Source of the DNA: Campanula takesimana
Taxonomy: Eukaryota > Streptophyta > Magnoliopsida > Asterales > Campanulaceae
Assembly: GCA_026119855.1 (NCBI GenBank)
Contig: JAOWBW010001456.1
Span: 186,001 to 250,000 of the forward strand
Length of the DNA stretch: 64,000 bases
Direction of reading: 5' to 3'
Shown: piece by piece, positions 43,502 through 55,362 of the stretch
Layout: each line of letters starts with the position of its first letter
Position numbering within the stretch: position 1 is the first letter of the stretch
Position numbers and translations under genes: made by a program
Notes under the pieces: model-generated
Database searches by the model: none
Told to the model about the DNA's origin: nothing
The model's input: only the letters and a program-made list of their open reading frames with translations

Positions 43502-43921
43502 GTTTACAGAGAGGGTGGAGGATGGGGAAGAAGGGTGGATTGTGGAGGGGAAGAGAAGTAGAAGTAGGGAGCTGGAGTAGTTGAGAAGATGAAGAAGAGA
43601 GAGAATGAGATTCAATCTGGGTTTAATTTGGGGATGGAGATGGGGTTGAGTGTAATATTATAGATTTACATTTTTTATTTCACCTTTAATTTTCAGACTC
43701 TTACACTTGACCCCTTAATAGTTAAAATTAACTTCAAAGTAACAATTCCGTTGATCACGTGCACGGCACATGAGTAGTTAACGAAATTTCTAACGATTCC
43801 GTCAAAAAGCTCCAAATTGATGAAAAAAAGACGTATTGAGCCCTGGTCTGCAGAAATAATTTGTTGGAGCCCTCCTTGGGGAACACTATGCTGAGTTCAG
43901 GCCCTAAACTACAATTAACCT
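42135..43921. mobile_element. Non-autonomous MULE-like element with long terminal inverted repeats
   Basis: TIRs of about 190 bp (42135-42327 and 43728-43921) are highly similar in inverse orientation, starting GGTTAATTGYAGTTTA, and contain the phrase CATGTGCCGTGCACGTGATC. They are flanked by TTAGATTAAG (42125-42134 and 43922-43931), a 9-10-bp duplication typical of Mutator elements. The interior (1.4 kb) has no transposase. It holds CCTAAT repeats (42838-42885), an A/G-rich stretch, and a GC-rich block with GAGA runs (43318-43500) that might be captured host sequence. Confidence 0.85.
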
Positions 43922-44157
43922 TTAGATTAAGGGTAAAAGCACAAAAATATGAGTAGGCTCTCTACAAATATCAGAGGCTCAACCAAAGTATTATCATCCA
44001 TTACAATGGCAGTTATAAATATATAAAAAATGTAAGAAGAAAGATGATGAAAGTGGATGTTCGTGCATAAAGTTGTACTAGCATTCTTGATCTTCCACCT
44101 TGTATCTCTAGTAGCATTACCCTAAAATGCACAGATGTCTCTCCGAGCGTAACTTGG

Positions 44158-44300
44158 ATACTACCATATATCGGCATTCACAAAATCCCCCATCGGTAAA
44201 TATTTAGCGTTGAAAACTCTATCATTTAAGGCTTCTGGGTTAGCAATAAATTGCCAACCGAACTTTCCAAGCAATGCTATTATCCTCCACTTACGATTCA
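44158..44300 (-). pseudogene. LINE reverse-transcriptase-region fragment
   Basis: GKFGWQFIANPEALNDRVFN followed by AKYLPMGDFVNADIW and NPSYA-like WYPSYARRDIC resembles the segment between RT and the zf-RVT domain of plant LINEs, where W...PS.ARL..KYFP..DF is typical. Stops follow at once, so it is a dead fragment. Confidence 0.6.
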
Positions 44301-44639
44301 ACAATGATGATCGGAAAACAAAACAAAAGAACAAGGCTCCCACAATGGAGAGAATGCAAAGGCTCCCACAACGGAGAGAATACAATAAATCAAACATCAT
44401 TTCAACAATCTTCCTCTTCACTTATTCAAAAACTAAAACGAAAAATCTAAAAAAAAAACAAAAATTAGAAAACAACCAGATCTGGAAGTAGATTTAGAAA
44501 GAGAACTCTGTCTAAATCTAAATCCAAATCTGGATTAAGGAGAAAAATTAATCAAGAAACCTTACCAAATCTATAGAAATTTTGAAGAATAAGAAAGAAA
44601 CCGTGAGAGAGAACGGTTGGGGGCTAGTCTCGGTGTCAT

Positions 44640-45000
44640 TGTTGAAAAAAAAAAGTGTAAATAAGTGTTTTCAGAATGCAGAGTGACATTTTTGTAAATA
44701 AGTGTAAATTTTTTACAACGTGCGGTGACATTTTTGTAAATAATCGGAACTTATAAAAACTCATCAGACAATTTTTGACACTGTAACATACATTTTTCAC
44801 TAGTACCACAAGACTTTTTAACACTAGGACAAGCACGTATTTTGAAACTTATAAAAACTCACTTGACACTTGTTGACACGGTAACAAACATTTTTCAATA
44901 CTATAATAGACACTTTTTAACACTGGGACATGCAATTCTTAACACTACAACCGGCAATATTTAACACTAGCACTAAAAGTGTCTGTTTGAATGTTTATAA
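44640..45000. repeat. Degenerate TTTTTAACACT-type repeats
   Basis: CATTTTTGTAAATAAGTGT occurs twice, and TTTTTAACACTNGGACANGCA and ACTTATAAAAACTCA recur. Identity unknown; may be remnants of a MITE or LTR. Confidence 0.4.
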
Positions 45001-45030
45001 GTACCGGTTGATTGTTTTATAAATGTTATA

Positions 45031-45047
45031 CTCCATCCGTCCCAGTT
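45031..45047. mobile_element. Stowaway-like MITE, left end (split by Gypsy copy 2)
   Basis: CTCCATCCGTCCCAGTT follows TA and is the inverse of the end at 53259-53275 (AACTGGGACGGAGGGAG before TA). Its continuation is hidden by the N gap. Confidence 0.7.
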
Positions 45048-45147
45048 NNNNNNNNNNNNNNNNNNNNNNNNNNNNNNNNNNNNNNNNNNNNNNNNNNNNN
45101 NNNNNNNNNNNNNNNNNNNNNNNNNNNNNNNNNNNNNNNNNNNNNNN
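45048..45147. other. Assembly gap (100 N)
   Basis: Exactly 100 N, the conventional length for a gap of unknown size. It falls inside the left LTR of Gypsy copy 2: only the last 256 bp of that LTR follow it, whereas the partner is 2,062 bp. About 1.8 kb of LTR plus part of the MITE are probably missing. Confidence 0.9.
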
Positions 45148-45403
45148 TTCTCTGCGCCGTCCCCTCTTTCCCATTCTTTTGCTTTTTCTTTTGAGATAGA
45201 AAATAAACTAGGGTCTTAGGGTTAGGGAATATTTATATTAAAGGGTTTTAATTCCCCAATCGAAAAGGATTTCAATATCCTATTGGGTTTTTAATTTCCC
45301 AAAGCCCAAGTAACCCAATACTTACTCATTAATTAATTGAGTCCAAGATAATAAAAAGTCCCACGAAAATAAAATAATTGGGCCATAATTGCCGGTTATT
45401 ACA
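45148..45403 (-). repeat. Left LTR of Gypsy copy 2, 3' remnant after the gap
   Basis: Matches 52797-53057 with a few single-base indels; ends GGTTATTACA before the purine tract complement. Confidence 0.85.
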
Positions 45404-46627
45404 TTCTTTCCTCTTAAAAGAGTTTGGTCCTCCAAACTAAACGTACCTTAATCAGAAAACAAGGCGGGATATACCTCTCGCATCTCGCTCTCGAGCTCCC
45501 ACGTAGCTTCTCTTTCCGTATGGGTTGCTCCATTGCACTTTCACATAAGGAATTACTATTTTCCTCAAGGTTTGATCCTTCCGATCTACAATATTTATAG
45601 GTTCCTCGTCGTAGCTCAAATTGGCACGAACTCTTAGTTACTTATACCGATCGCATGACTCGGATCGGGAATGTACTTCCTTAACATTGACACATGAATA
45701 CATTATGCACTCCAGCTAGCACATGTGGTAAAGCTAACTTGTAAGCTACCATCCCAACTCGTTCCAAAATCTCAAATGGTCCCCACATATCTAGGGCTTA
45801 ACTTCCCGCGAATACCGAACCTCATGACTCCTTTAGTTGGCGAAATTTTCAAGAACCACATGATCGCCCAATTGAAACTCTAAATCGTGCCTTCGGCGAT
45901 CGGCATATGACTTCTGTCGACTTTAAGCGGTCAATACCATTTTCGAATTTGTTGAACCTTATCAGCGGTCACTTGGATAAGTTCTGGTCCAGTCAACTTT
46001 CTCTCAGCCAACTTCATCCCAGCAAGTAGGTGACCTACACTTTCTCCCATATAATGCCTCGTAAGGTGCCATCCGATACTAGCATGAAACTATTGTTGTA
46101 CGCGAATTCTACTAGCGTCAAATGTTCGTCCCATGTTCCTTGCCAGTCCAACGACGTAGCTCTCAACATATCCTCTAGAGTCTGAATAGTCCTTTCTGTC
46201 TGTCCATCCGTTTGTGGGTGAAAGGCTGTACTCATTGCCAATTCCGTACCCATGCTTGTTTTAAACTCTTCCAGAATTTCGATGTAACCCTCGCAACCCT
46301 ATCAGACACTATCAAAACTGGTATTCCATGTAATCTCACAATTTCATCAATGTATAGCTTGGCCAATTTCTCAAATGAATCATTTACCTTAATTGCTAGG
46401 AAGTGAGCCGACTTCGTAAGCCTATCAACAATAACCCAAACTGCATTGTAGCCCTTCAACGTCTTTGGTAATCCTACCACCAAATCCATAGCTATATGTT
46501 CCCACTTCCACTCCGGAATAGGTAACGACTGTAGTAACCCTGCTGGTCTCTGGTGCTCACTTTTCACTTGTTGACATACTAAGCACTTTGATACAACCTC
46601 GGCTATATCTCCTTCATATTGTTCCAC
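45404..46627 (-). pseudogene. Integrase remnant of Gypsy copy 2
   Basis: CLVCQQVKSEHQRPAGLLQS, WVIVDRLTKSAHFLAIK, RLHGIPVLIVSDRVARVTSK and QTDGQTERTIQTLEDMLRA can be read in two overlapping frames. The second catalytic motif is altered (SDRVARV for SDRDARF). The C-terminal part to 45404 is frameshifted throughout. Confidence 0.85.
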
Positions 46628-46828
46628 CAGAACGACTCTCTTAAGTTTCTATACATTTTCGTACTTCCAGAATGCACGGAGAATCTCGAACAATGAGTCT
46701 CCTTTAAGATCTCCCCCTTGATATCTTCATTATCTGGCACACATATTCTAGATTGGTACCTTAAGATCTGTCTTCTCCCACATGAAAGTCTTTTGCCTTC
46801 CCTTTAGCGATACTCTCATGCATTTTCA

Positions 46829-48855
46829 TTATTTCTTCGTCTTCGTCCTCCCTTGTGCTCCTTTAGTTCTAACCATAAGCGTTGGCTGAGCACTCATTTG
46901 AGCCAAATAACCCTTCACTTGCACTTCCATGCTTGAAATCTCAATGCGGTTCCACGCACTTTCCTCCTTAAAATTTAGCGTCACTAGCGTTCCATAGTTC
47001 TTTCTACTAAACGCGTCTGCTACTTTATTAACTTTCCCAGGGTGGTACAAAATCGTACAATCACAACCTTTCAGAAATTCCAACCATCTTCTTTGTCGCA
47101 TATTAAGCTCTTTCTGGGTGAATATGTACTTAAGGTTCTTATGATCAGTGTAAATCTGACATGTCACCCCATACAAGTAGTGCCTCCATATCTTTAAGCA
47201 AACACTACTGCAGCTAATTCTAGATCATGGGTTGGATAATTCTTCTCATGGTTCTTCAACTGCCTAGATGTGTAGGCTATAACCTTATCATTCTGCATTA
47301 ACACGCAGCTAGTCCTTTAAGTGAAGCATCACTATATATCACAAAATCCATCCGTTCCTGATGGCAACGCAAGGACTGGTGCGGCCACCAATCGTTGCTT
47401 CAATTCCTCAAACTCCATTCACATTCTTCTGACCAAAATAAACTTTGCTCCTTTCTGAGTTAATCTCGTTAATGGCACTGACAACTTTGAGAAACCTTCT
47501 ACGAATCTCCTATAGTAGCCAGCTAGACCTAAGAAACTCTTATTACACTAACCGAAATTGGTCTCTCCCAATCCATAATAGCTTCTATCTTTGTCGGATC
47601 TACGGCAATCCCATCTTTTGACACCACATGCCCTAAGAATGCCACCTTTTCCAACCAAAATTCACATTTCTTGAACTTAGCATATAACTTTTGTTCTCTT
47701 AAGATTTGCAGTACTAGCTTCAAATGTTCCTCATGTTCTTTCTTGGTTTTCGAATACACCAAATTGTCATCAATGAATACAATTACGCACTTGTCTAGGA
47801 ACTCTTGAAATATCATATTCATAAGTTCCATAAACGCTGCCGGTGCGTTAGTCACCCAAACGGCATCACTACAAACTCATAATGACCATCCCTTGTTCTA
47901 AAGGCCGTCTTAGATATGTCTTCCTTCTTTACTCTCAGTTGATGATAACCAGACCTCAAATCTATCTTCGAGAATAGCACGCTCCACAAGTTGGTCAAAC
48001 ATTCATCTATTCTTGGTAACGGATATTGGTTCCTCACCGTCACACGGTTCAATTCACGATAGTCGATACATAACCTCATCGACCCATCCTTCTTCTTTAC
48101 AAATAACACCGGTGCACCCTATGGTGATACACTCGGTCTAACCAAACTCTTATTCAACAACTCTTGCAGTTGCTCCTTTAATTCTTCAATTCTGACGGAG
48201 CCATTCTATACGACGCCTTCGATATTGGTGAAGTCTCCGTACTAGATCGATAGAAAATTCTACTTCTCTTTATGGAGGTATTCCCGGTAAATCCTCACGA
48301 AACACGTCCTTGAAATCTCTAATCACAGAAAGTGATTCTATAGTTACTTCCTTCTGGTCCGTAGTACTCACATATTCCAGAAATCCTCCACACCCTTCTC
48401 TTAACAGCTTACGCGCCTTCATTACCGATATAAGGTCCGATCGGCTTCTAGGTTTCGTCCCTTGAAAATAACACTCTTTTCCAGATAACAATATGAAGTG
48501 GACTTCCTTCTTAAAACAATCCACATGGGCATGGTATGCAGCCAACTAGTCAATTCCCAAGATTACATCAAATTCTTCGATGTCCTAAACTAATGAGATC
48601 AATCTCAAGTTCTTTCTCGTCCAATTTCAAAGGACACTTCCTAGATATAGACGTAATAGGGATCGATTCTCTAATTTGAATATCCATAACTAAAGAATTC
48701 TCTAACGCCTCAGGAATTAATTTCACATTCCTAGCCAAGCAATCATTTGGCACTCTTATCAGAACATTGCCCCTTGGCGTCGTTCTTATGGTACTTACTT
48801 GTATTACGTTCCTTCTCACGATCATCAGCATCCTTTCGCTTATTATTCCCATCAT
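46829..48855 (-). pseudogene. Protease, RT and RNase H remnants of Gypsy copy 2
   Basis: RNase H: IYTDHKNLKYIFTQKELNMR at 46829-47176. RT: RLCIDYRELNRVTVRNQYPL, FSKIDLRSGYHQLRVKKEDI and VIVFIDDNLVYSKTKKEHEE (the usual DDI has become DDN) at 47529-48109. Protease side: AAYHAHVDCFKKEVHF and VPNDCLARNVKLIPEALENS at 48270-48855. Each piece is separated by frameshifts. Confidence 0.88.
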
Positions 48856-49243
48856 TTAGATTCAGTCGACTCTTTCTCATTTGACTGCGATAACTATCAG
48901 ATTATTTCTCTACTATCCTTGCCCCATCCAACACTTGATCATAGGTTGGTAGCATTAATGGAGTGATTCGTATCGGATTGGGTCGCTCAAACCAGTTCAA
49001 AATTCTCGAGCCTTTTGCGTTTCATCATCGAAGAGCGTTAGGGCAAATTCTAGCAATTCGGTGAATCTATCACCATAGTCGTTCACCGTCATACTTCCTT
49101 GAGTTAGTATCATAAACTCAGTCACTCTGCCGTTTCGAACACTTGCCGAATAATATGATACTATCATTAGTTATCATGAATACGAGACTCTTTCACGCTC
49201 TCTCATACTATAGCTCGTCTCTACAGACTAACATTCTATTTAT

Positions 49244-49821
49244 AGGTCATTCACTAACCACTGGTCGCTTCAACAGACCATCACTATTTTCATTAGTCGA
49301 CTTTACTAGATTTATTGGTCGCTTCATTAGACCATTTCTATTTTAATCGGTCATTTCAATAGACCATAATCACTTTCATTGGTCGTTTCAATAGACCATT
49401 CTTACTTGTTCCAGGTTAACTCGCACATTTAACACTATTACTCACGCGAACACAAGCATCGTACTATGCTTAATACTTTTACATAAATAGGCCGTCCCCA
49501 AAAGACGTAACTTTTACATAAATAGGCCGTCCCCAAAAGACGTAACTTTTACATAAGATCGGTTTACTAGATTCCCGGTCGTTCCAATAGACCAATTCTA
49601 CTTAGGAAAATCATTTTACTAGACTTTACTTATTCATCGCAGGTCGATTCACTAGACCTACTTTCATTCACATTTTGGCCGTTTTACTAAGCCAATCACT
49701 TTTACTTTTGACCGCTTCAATAGGTCACTTTATTCTTGTTTCGATCGTTTTACTAGACCAAAACTAATTTCACTTGACCGTTTCAATAAGCCAATTATAC
49801 TTAAGGTCTTTTCACTTGACC
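49244..49821. repeat. Array of 16-17-bp imperfect palindromes in Gypsy copy 2
   Basis: GGTCGCTTCAACAGACC, GGTCATTTCAATAGACC, GGTCGTTTCAATAGACC and similar, about twelve units. Same place as the array in copy 1, with a 35-bp block (AAATAGGCCGTCCCCAAAAG...) duplicated near 49490-49550. Confidence 0.8.
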
Positions 49822-50030
49822 CATACTTTCTCGTTCTAGACTCGCTCACATGCTTTAACATTTAAGAACGAAACACTAAACAAAGCCATTTGCTTAGAAT
49901 AAATCATAAAATTTTATTACGAGGATCTTCTTGGAATAAAAGTAAACAACACAAAAAGTCTAGTATTTTCTCTAACTAGAACTGACTATCAATACTATGA
50001 ATGATATAAATTCTATGTTCCACTTTTCAA

Positions 50031-50426
50031 TCATGGACACCTTCCTAGGCCTTCCCTTAGGTCTTCCACTAGGCACCTTTGGTGTCTTCTTAGAGCCTCG
50101 TGGTCTACCTCTGGACCTACGAACTGGTACCATTGGTGGTTCATCATCAATAATTTCAATTGGATTAGCTTTATTGCTTCCAGGTTGATATCTACTTCCT
50201 CGATTTCATCATCAGCTACTAATTCTTCCTCATTTGGTGCTTCATTACCTATAAGTGTGGTCGGTTTAAGCTCTATAGCCTTTTCTTCCTCGAACTTTTC
50301 CAGTTCATAATACCATTGATAGGCCTCTTCTCTGACCTCATGGTAGTCCCTCTCATTTTGACTCATAGTCTCTTTTACTTCTTCTAACTCTCTGCTAGAA
50401 CCTAGCCGAGCCTTCCTATCTCGCAT
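50031..50426 (-). pseudogene. Acidic leader ORF of Gypsy copy 2
   Basis: A coiled-coil-like start (ELEEVKETMSQNERDYHEVR) is followed by IGNEAPNEEELVADDEIEEV, shared with copy 1, then a frame change. Function not recognised. Confidence 0.5.
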
Positions 50427-50995
50427 CTATTTTCCCAATGCAAGACTCACCTTGACCTTTTCATCTTTTTAATTCTCCTTTCAGCTTCAGGATTTTGAGT
50501 ACATACTTCTGGATCACTCTTTGCTTAACCATTCTATACTTCAAGTTCATTTTCGAGTTTCTTCTATATCCGTCCATAACTTACAGTTTGGACATAACTA
50601 TTATCAGTACCATATAACCCCAAAGGTATATGACCATAACCATTATTTGCATAAGCAACTTAAAGTGATAACATTCCAGTGTAATCCTTCAAGTTTCATT
50701 CCCAAAGTGTTCACTTATAATCCTTTATATTCCTCAATATTCCTCGAGGAAATCTTGTCTTAGGTTCTTTCCTAAAATAGTAAGTTTCTACAAAAGAAAA
50801 GTTTTCAAACTTAGAAAGTTTCCCAAAATGGAAAGTTTCCCTAAATAGCAGGTTTCCTCCATTAGTGCTTCTCAAAATACTTTGTTCTTATCAGAGTTCT
50901 AAAGCCGAACATCGTTAAGTACTACTTCTCCCAATAGTCTTAACTTCTAAGTCTGAGTCTCCCAAGTAATCTTAAACCGGGGCTCTGATACCAAC

Positions 50996-53057
50996 TGTAA
51001 CACCCCAACTTTTCACTACTATTAAATAATAACTTATTTGAATAAATCCCAAATTCAGAATGCCCCAACGGCTACAATTAACCACAATTCAAACTTTAAC
51101 TGACATTCAAATCCAAACGGCTAGTACAAGTCACTAGCTCAAACGGTAACTAACGGAAAATAAAGACTAGAACTTAAACGCAGCGGAAAACATAACTATT
51201 AACTAACTTCTTCCAAAGGTAACTCTTATGCCGCCAAAACTTTGCGACTCTTGACTTGCTTATTTATAACTTGGAAAGAAATAAGAATGGAAGGAATGAG
51301 CGAACAATGCCCAGTAAGTTCATACGGGATCCCCTCGGGTACTAAGAGGAGATAACCGAAACGAACGGTAACAAAGAATTAACAACGAAAGGATAACTCA
51401 ATGATCAAACAACCACTCAGTTTGAAAACATTTAACTTGATGAAAATCAATTCATTACTTGAAAACACGTGGCTTCAGAGACAGTTTCCAAAATCACAAC
51501 TTTTACACACACTTTACTTATCTTTACTTTACTTTACTTCACTTTACTTCATTTAGGGATTAAGCACGCGCTGTACCCAGGGCTCGGGTTTCTACTGACC
51601 GCACCCAAAATCGGTATATCATGATAACCTACGTTACTTCATCAAGCAACGCAAAGGGGTCCACATGTTCAACTTAGAACTATGGATAACTGTGAGGGTC
51701 CACTTATCCGTTTCAGGATTATGGATAACTGTAGGGGTCCACTTATCCGTTTCGGGATTATGGATAACTGTAATCACTTTACTTATTACAAAACTTCACT
51801 TTAAAGAGCTTTTACAAAACAAAGCTTAACTTTACAAACTTTACTTGATCACTTTTTAAAAGATACACATCTCACTTGGACACCAAGGTTACAAAATCAA
51901 TCATACACATGATACCCCTATTGAACAATAACAATATCAATAGAGTAGATAACAAAAGACGAAACAATTCGCAGAACGGAATAGTTATTAAAAGACTATC
52001 TAGCCACACAGATAGTTTACTTTATAAAAACAAAGATTGGGAATCCTAACAAAGGATTAAGAATCAATACACAACTAAGAGCGTAATCCCTTACATTAGC
52101 CTTGCGTTAACTCTTCTTGCACAACCACGCGCACGAATCTACAATCATGCGAAAATAACTTTCTTAGACAAAAGTAAACTATTTACCTCCGTCCCCAAAT
52201 ACTTTTCTTTTACTTTCTTAACCTTATGGGTTTATCTTCTTTAACCCCTTTTAAGGTTGATATTCATTCTAGGGTTTGTACTACCCTTTATTTGTATTCC
52301 CAAAATACCTTTTTTTTTAGTTTACCAAAATACCCCTAGGGTTTCATTGTTTCCATTCCCAATTAATATGCTTTAGGGTTCTATTATACTCACCAAAACA
52401 CTATTCACAGATTACTATTCACGAATTACTATTCACAGATTACTATTCACGAATCACTGTTCACAGGCACTGTTCACGAGTTAATATTCACAAATTACTA
52501 TTCACAGATTACTATTCACGAATTACTATTCACAGATTACTATTCACGAATCACTGTTCACAGGTACTGTTCACGAGTTACTATTCACAGGTTACTGTTC
52601 ACGAGTTACTGATCACAGCCAACCCTAGTTGATCATCATCTTCTTAGGGTTTGAATTCCTAATGATCAAAGCTTAATAAAGATGGAGAAGAAGGATTTAT
52701 GGGTTCTCGATTTACCTTGATGAACACGTTCACCTTCTCTCTTTCTCTTCTCCTTCTCCGGCTCTACCTCTGCCTCAACCTTCTGCGGCTGCTCTCTTCT
52801 CTGCGCCGTCCCCTCTTTCCCATTCTTTTGCTTTTTCTTTTGAGATAGAAAATAAAACTAGGGTCTTAGGGTTAGGGAATATTTATATTAAAAGGGTTTT
52901 AATTCCCCAATCGAAAAGGATTTCAATATCCTATTGGGTTTTAATTTCCCAAAGCCCAAAGTAAACCCAATACTTACTCATTAATTAATTGAGTCCAAGA
53001 TAAATAAAAGAGTCCCACGAAAATAAAATAATTGGGCCATAATTGCCGGTTATTACA
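50996..53057 (-). repeat. Right LTR of Gypsy copy 2
   Basis: 2,062 bp, TGTAACACCCC...GGTTATTACA. The first 1.1 kb is close to the LTR of copy 1; the middle differs (see the ATTCAC repeats at 52390-52615). Confidence 0.9.
52390..52615. repeat. ACTATTCACRRATT tandem repeats in the LTR of Gypsy copy 2
   Basis: About fifteen copies of a 14-15-bp unit TTACTATTCACGAA / TTACTATTCACAGA, largely alternating. It occupies the place where copy 1 has the CA-rich segment. Confidence 0.85.
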
Positions 53058-53275
53058 GTGGTAGTGTGTTGAGGATATAATTGTCCATTCATAAAGCAAG
53101 TGGGTGAAAAATAGATAGGTAAGTGATGGTTTTTTGGTAATATATGAACTTTATGAGGACAAAATTGTCCAAAACACTGTTCGTACTTTTTTATTTAAGG
53201 GATAAAGCAATTAAGAACCTTAAACTGGGACATACCAAAAAGGAAAGTAAGAACTTTAAACTGGGACGGAGGGAG
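53058..53275. mobile_element. Stowaway-like MITE, right part
   Basis: 218 bp ending AACTGGGACGGAGGGAG before TA, the inverse of 45031-45047. A subterminal repeat of AAACTGGGACATACC is 30 bp inside. Confidence 0.7.
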
Positions 53276-54442
53276 TACTAACCTTACAAATACGACGTAT
53301 AGCCCACTTGTCGTATTTGGTTTGCAATCAATCTATCGATTCTAGATGGGTTCAATATGGTTCTGAACATGAAGTATCTGCATCTAGCAATCTACTGTTG
53401 CGGTTTCAGATTCACAGAACTGAGGACTTTCAATGACTTAGGTGATGATTGATAAATCAAGTTTAAACAAGATAATTTAATTAAACAAAGTGGGAGTACT
53501 ATTAACCAAGCACTCCACTTAACATAAAGTTGGACATGGGGTCTGACAAAGGTATGGGCCAACATCATAGGTGATTTCTTGTAAATATGTAAAGTTATAG
53601 GGGGCACTTATGCAAAAATACCTAGAATACTTCACACACTAGTGTGTAGAAATTGCCTTGAGACAGCTGTCCATATTGTACCCGTGAGTTCATTTAATTG
53701 CCATACATACTTCCATACTAGTATAGGATAAGAATTTCTTGATCTTTCTTTTTCTTTGAAGTTGAGAATTGTTAGGTATTGAATTTGAAGATAGTAGAAT
53801 TGTTATTGTGAAAAATAATCCTTTAAAACCCCTTATACTTTTGACTTTTTCCAATGTTAACTTTCTTATCGCAAAAGTTATAATGGTGCGGTAGTCCAGT
53901 TATAAAGTTTGGTAGTTCGACGTATTGGATTTAGGGTTTGTAAGAGGCCGTAAAGGGATTGGTGTAAATATGAATCACGTCTTACTTATAAATAAATACA
54001 CCTCTTAACCATTTTGACAATGGATAATTGGATTTTATTTTATTTTTTTGATAATGAACGATCGCTGAATTATCAACGAGTAAAGTAAGAAATCAATTTT
54101 GAGAGTAAATCAAGTAAAACTGAATGTAGCGTCTCGCTAGCCATTGTACTAACCTAATTCTTCGAACGCTACTTACATATCTTTATGCCCTAACACTTTG
54201 CAAATAAAGAGACCAGGACTGCAAACTAATCTAAGTACAAGGACTAAAACTGCAATTTCCACATTCATTTTTACATTCCTTGGCTTGCCATCATGATAAA
54301 GAAGAAGATTCCCAAACAAAAAAGGGTGTAAGACTAATTAATAGTCCCTGTTTTGTTTGTATAGCCAGATCGCATAAAAGATTAAAATTTTATAAAGCGT
54401 AATTTATGTTAATATTATTTTCTCAACCGTTGTTAATAGGTA
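53276..54442. other. Intergenic stretch, no recognised feature
   Basis: AT-rich; ORFs are short and without similarity. Confidence 0.45.
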
Positions 54443-54716
54443 CTCCCTCCGGTCCAAAATAACTGTCGTTTTTTGACTTTTCACAAAGATTAAGAAATGC
54501 AATTATTAAGGCATATTAATGGTGAAAGTTTCATGCTTACCCTTATTTATTGTTCAACTTTCTTACGTTATTACACTCACTAAGTCAATTAATAAAGTAA
54601 AACAACTTCCAATGCAAGGGTAAATAAGGAATTTTAATTGTTTTGACTCAAAAGTGACAATTATTTTGGACCAAAAAAATTGCTCGAAAGCGACAAATAT
54701 TTTGAACCGGAGGGAG
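54443..54716. mobile_element. Stowaway-like MITE
   Basis: 274 bp between TA dinucleotides. Ends CTCCCTCCGGTCCAAAATAA and its inverse (TTTTGAACCGGAGGGAG); a second inner copy of TTATTTTGGACC lies 50 bp inside the right end. Confidence 0.9.
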
Positions 54717-55362
54717 TAACTATTATTATCGTAAAATGTAATCCATATCATTATTAAATATAGTTAATTTAAAGTCGGTTTTTTATGCAATCCGGCATAA
54801 ACAACTCCAAACCTCTCTATAAAGTTGTGTGTGTAAATAACACCGACATCTTCTTGGGTTATTTTTATCGAATAATACTAGGGGCACAAAAAACCCACAA
54901 AAACTTGCTTACAAAAATCTTAGGTGTAATAAATTTATTGGTGTTTTTAGTTAAAGTGTGGCGGGTCCATTATCGATGCAACCAATAAAATATCGTCACC
55001 TCATGTTGTGAGGAAAATTTTGTAACTTTATTTTGTGCTCCTAGCATCGCTCATTTTTATCCGACATTTTATTTTTATCCGACATTTTAAAGAATTGAGT
55101 CAATTAGACATAGTGTTGTACATTGTGCCTACTTTAGCACAACATTTGCTGTAAAAGACTAATGTGCGCATGCTTTTTTTTTTATGTCTTGGGGTTGTAC
55201 AACGGATACATATACGTACACGTACTTTTGTATGTATAGGATATTAGGACAAACAGCTAAACATGGCGGGGCTTTGATATGATGCGGACGCCTCATTCTT
55301 CTGTACTTGTAACGAACCATCGCTTTTCCTCCTAGTTGTCTTTTGGGATTTTTTTTTTAGCT
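54717..55362. other. Intergenic stretch, no recognised feature
   Basis: Contains a short direct repeat TTTTTATCCGACATTTTA (55050-55090). No gene. Confidence 0.45.

Larger units (their letters stand above)
45148..53057 (-). mobile_element. Ty3/Gypsy copy 2, same family, more degraded
   Basis: Right LTR 50996-53057; left LTR remnant 45148-45403; the interior matches copy 1 from end to end. Domain fragments are the same but with many more frameshifts. PBS complement GGGGCTCTGATACCA at 50979-50993. After the right LTR comes the remaining part of the MITE whose left end is at 45031, so this copy inserted into a MITE. Its target duplication cannot be read because of the gap. Confidence 0.9.
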
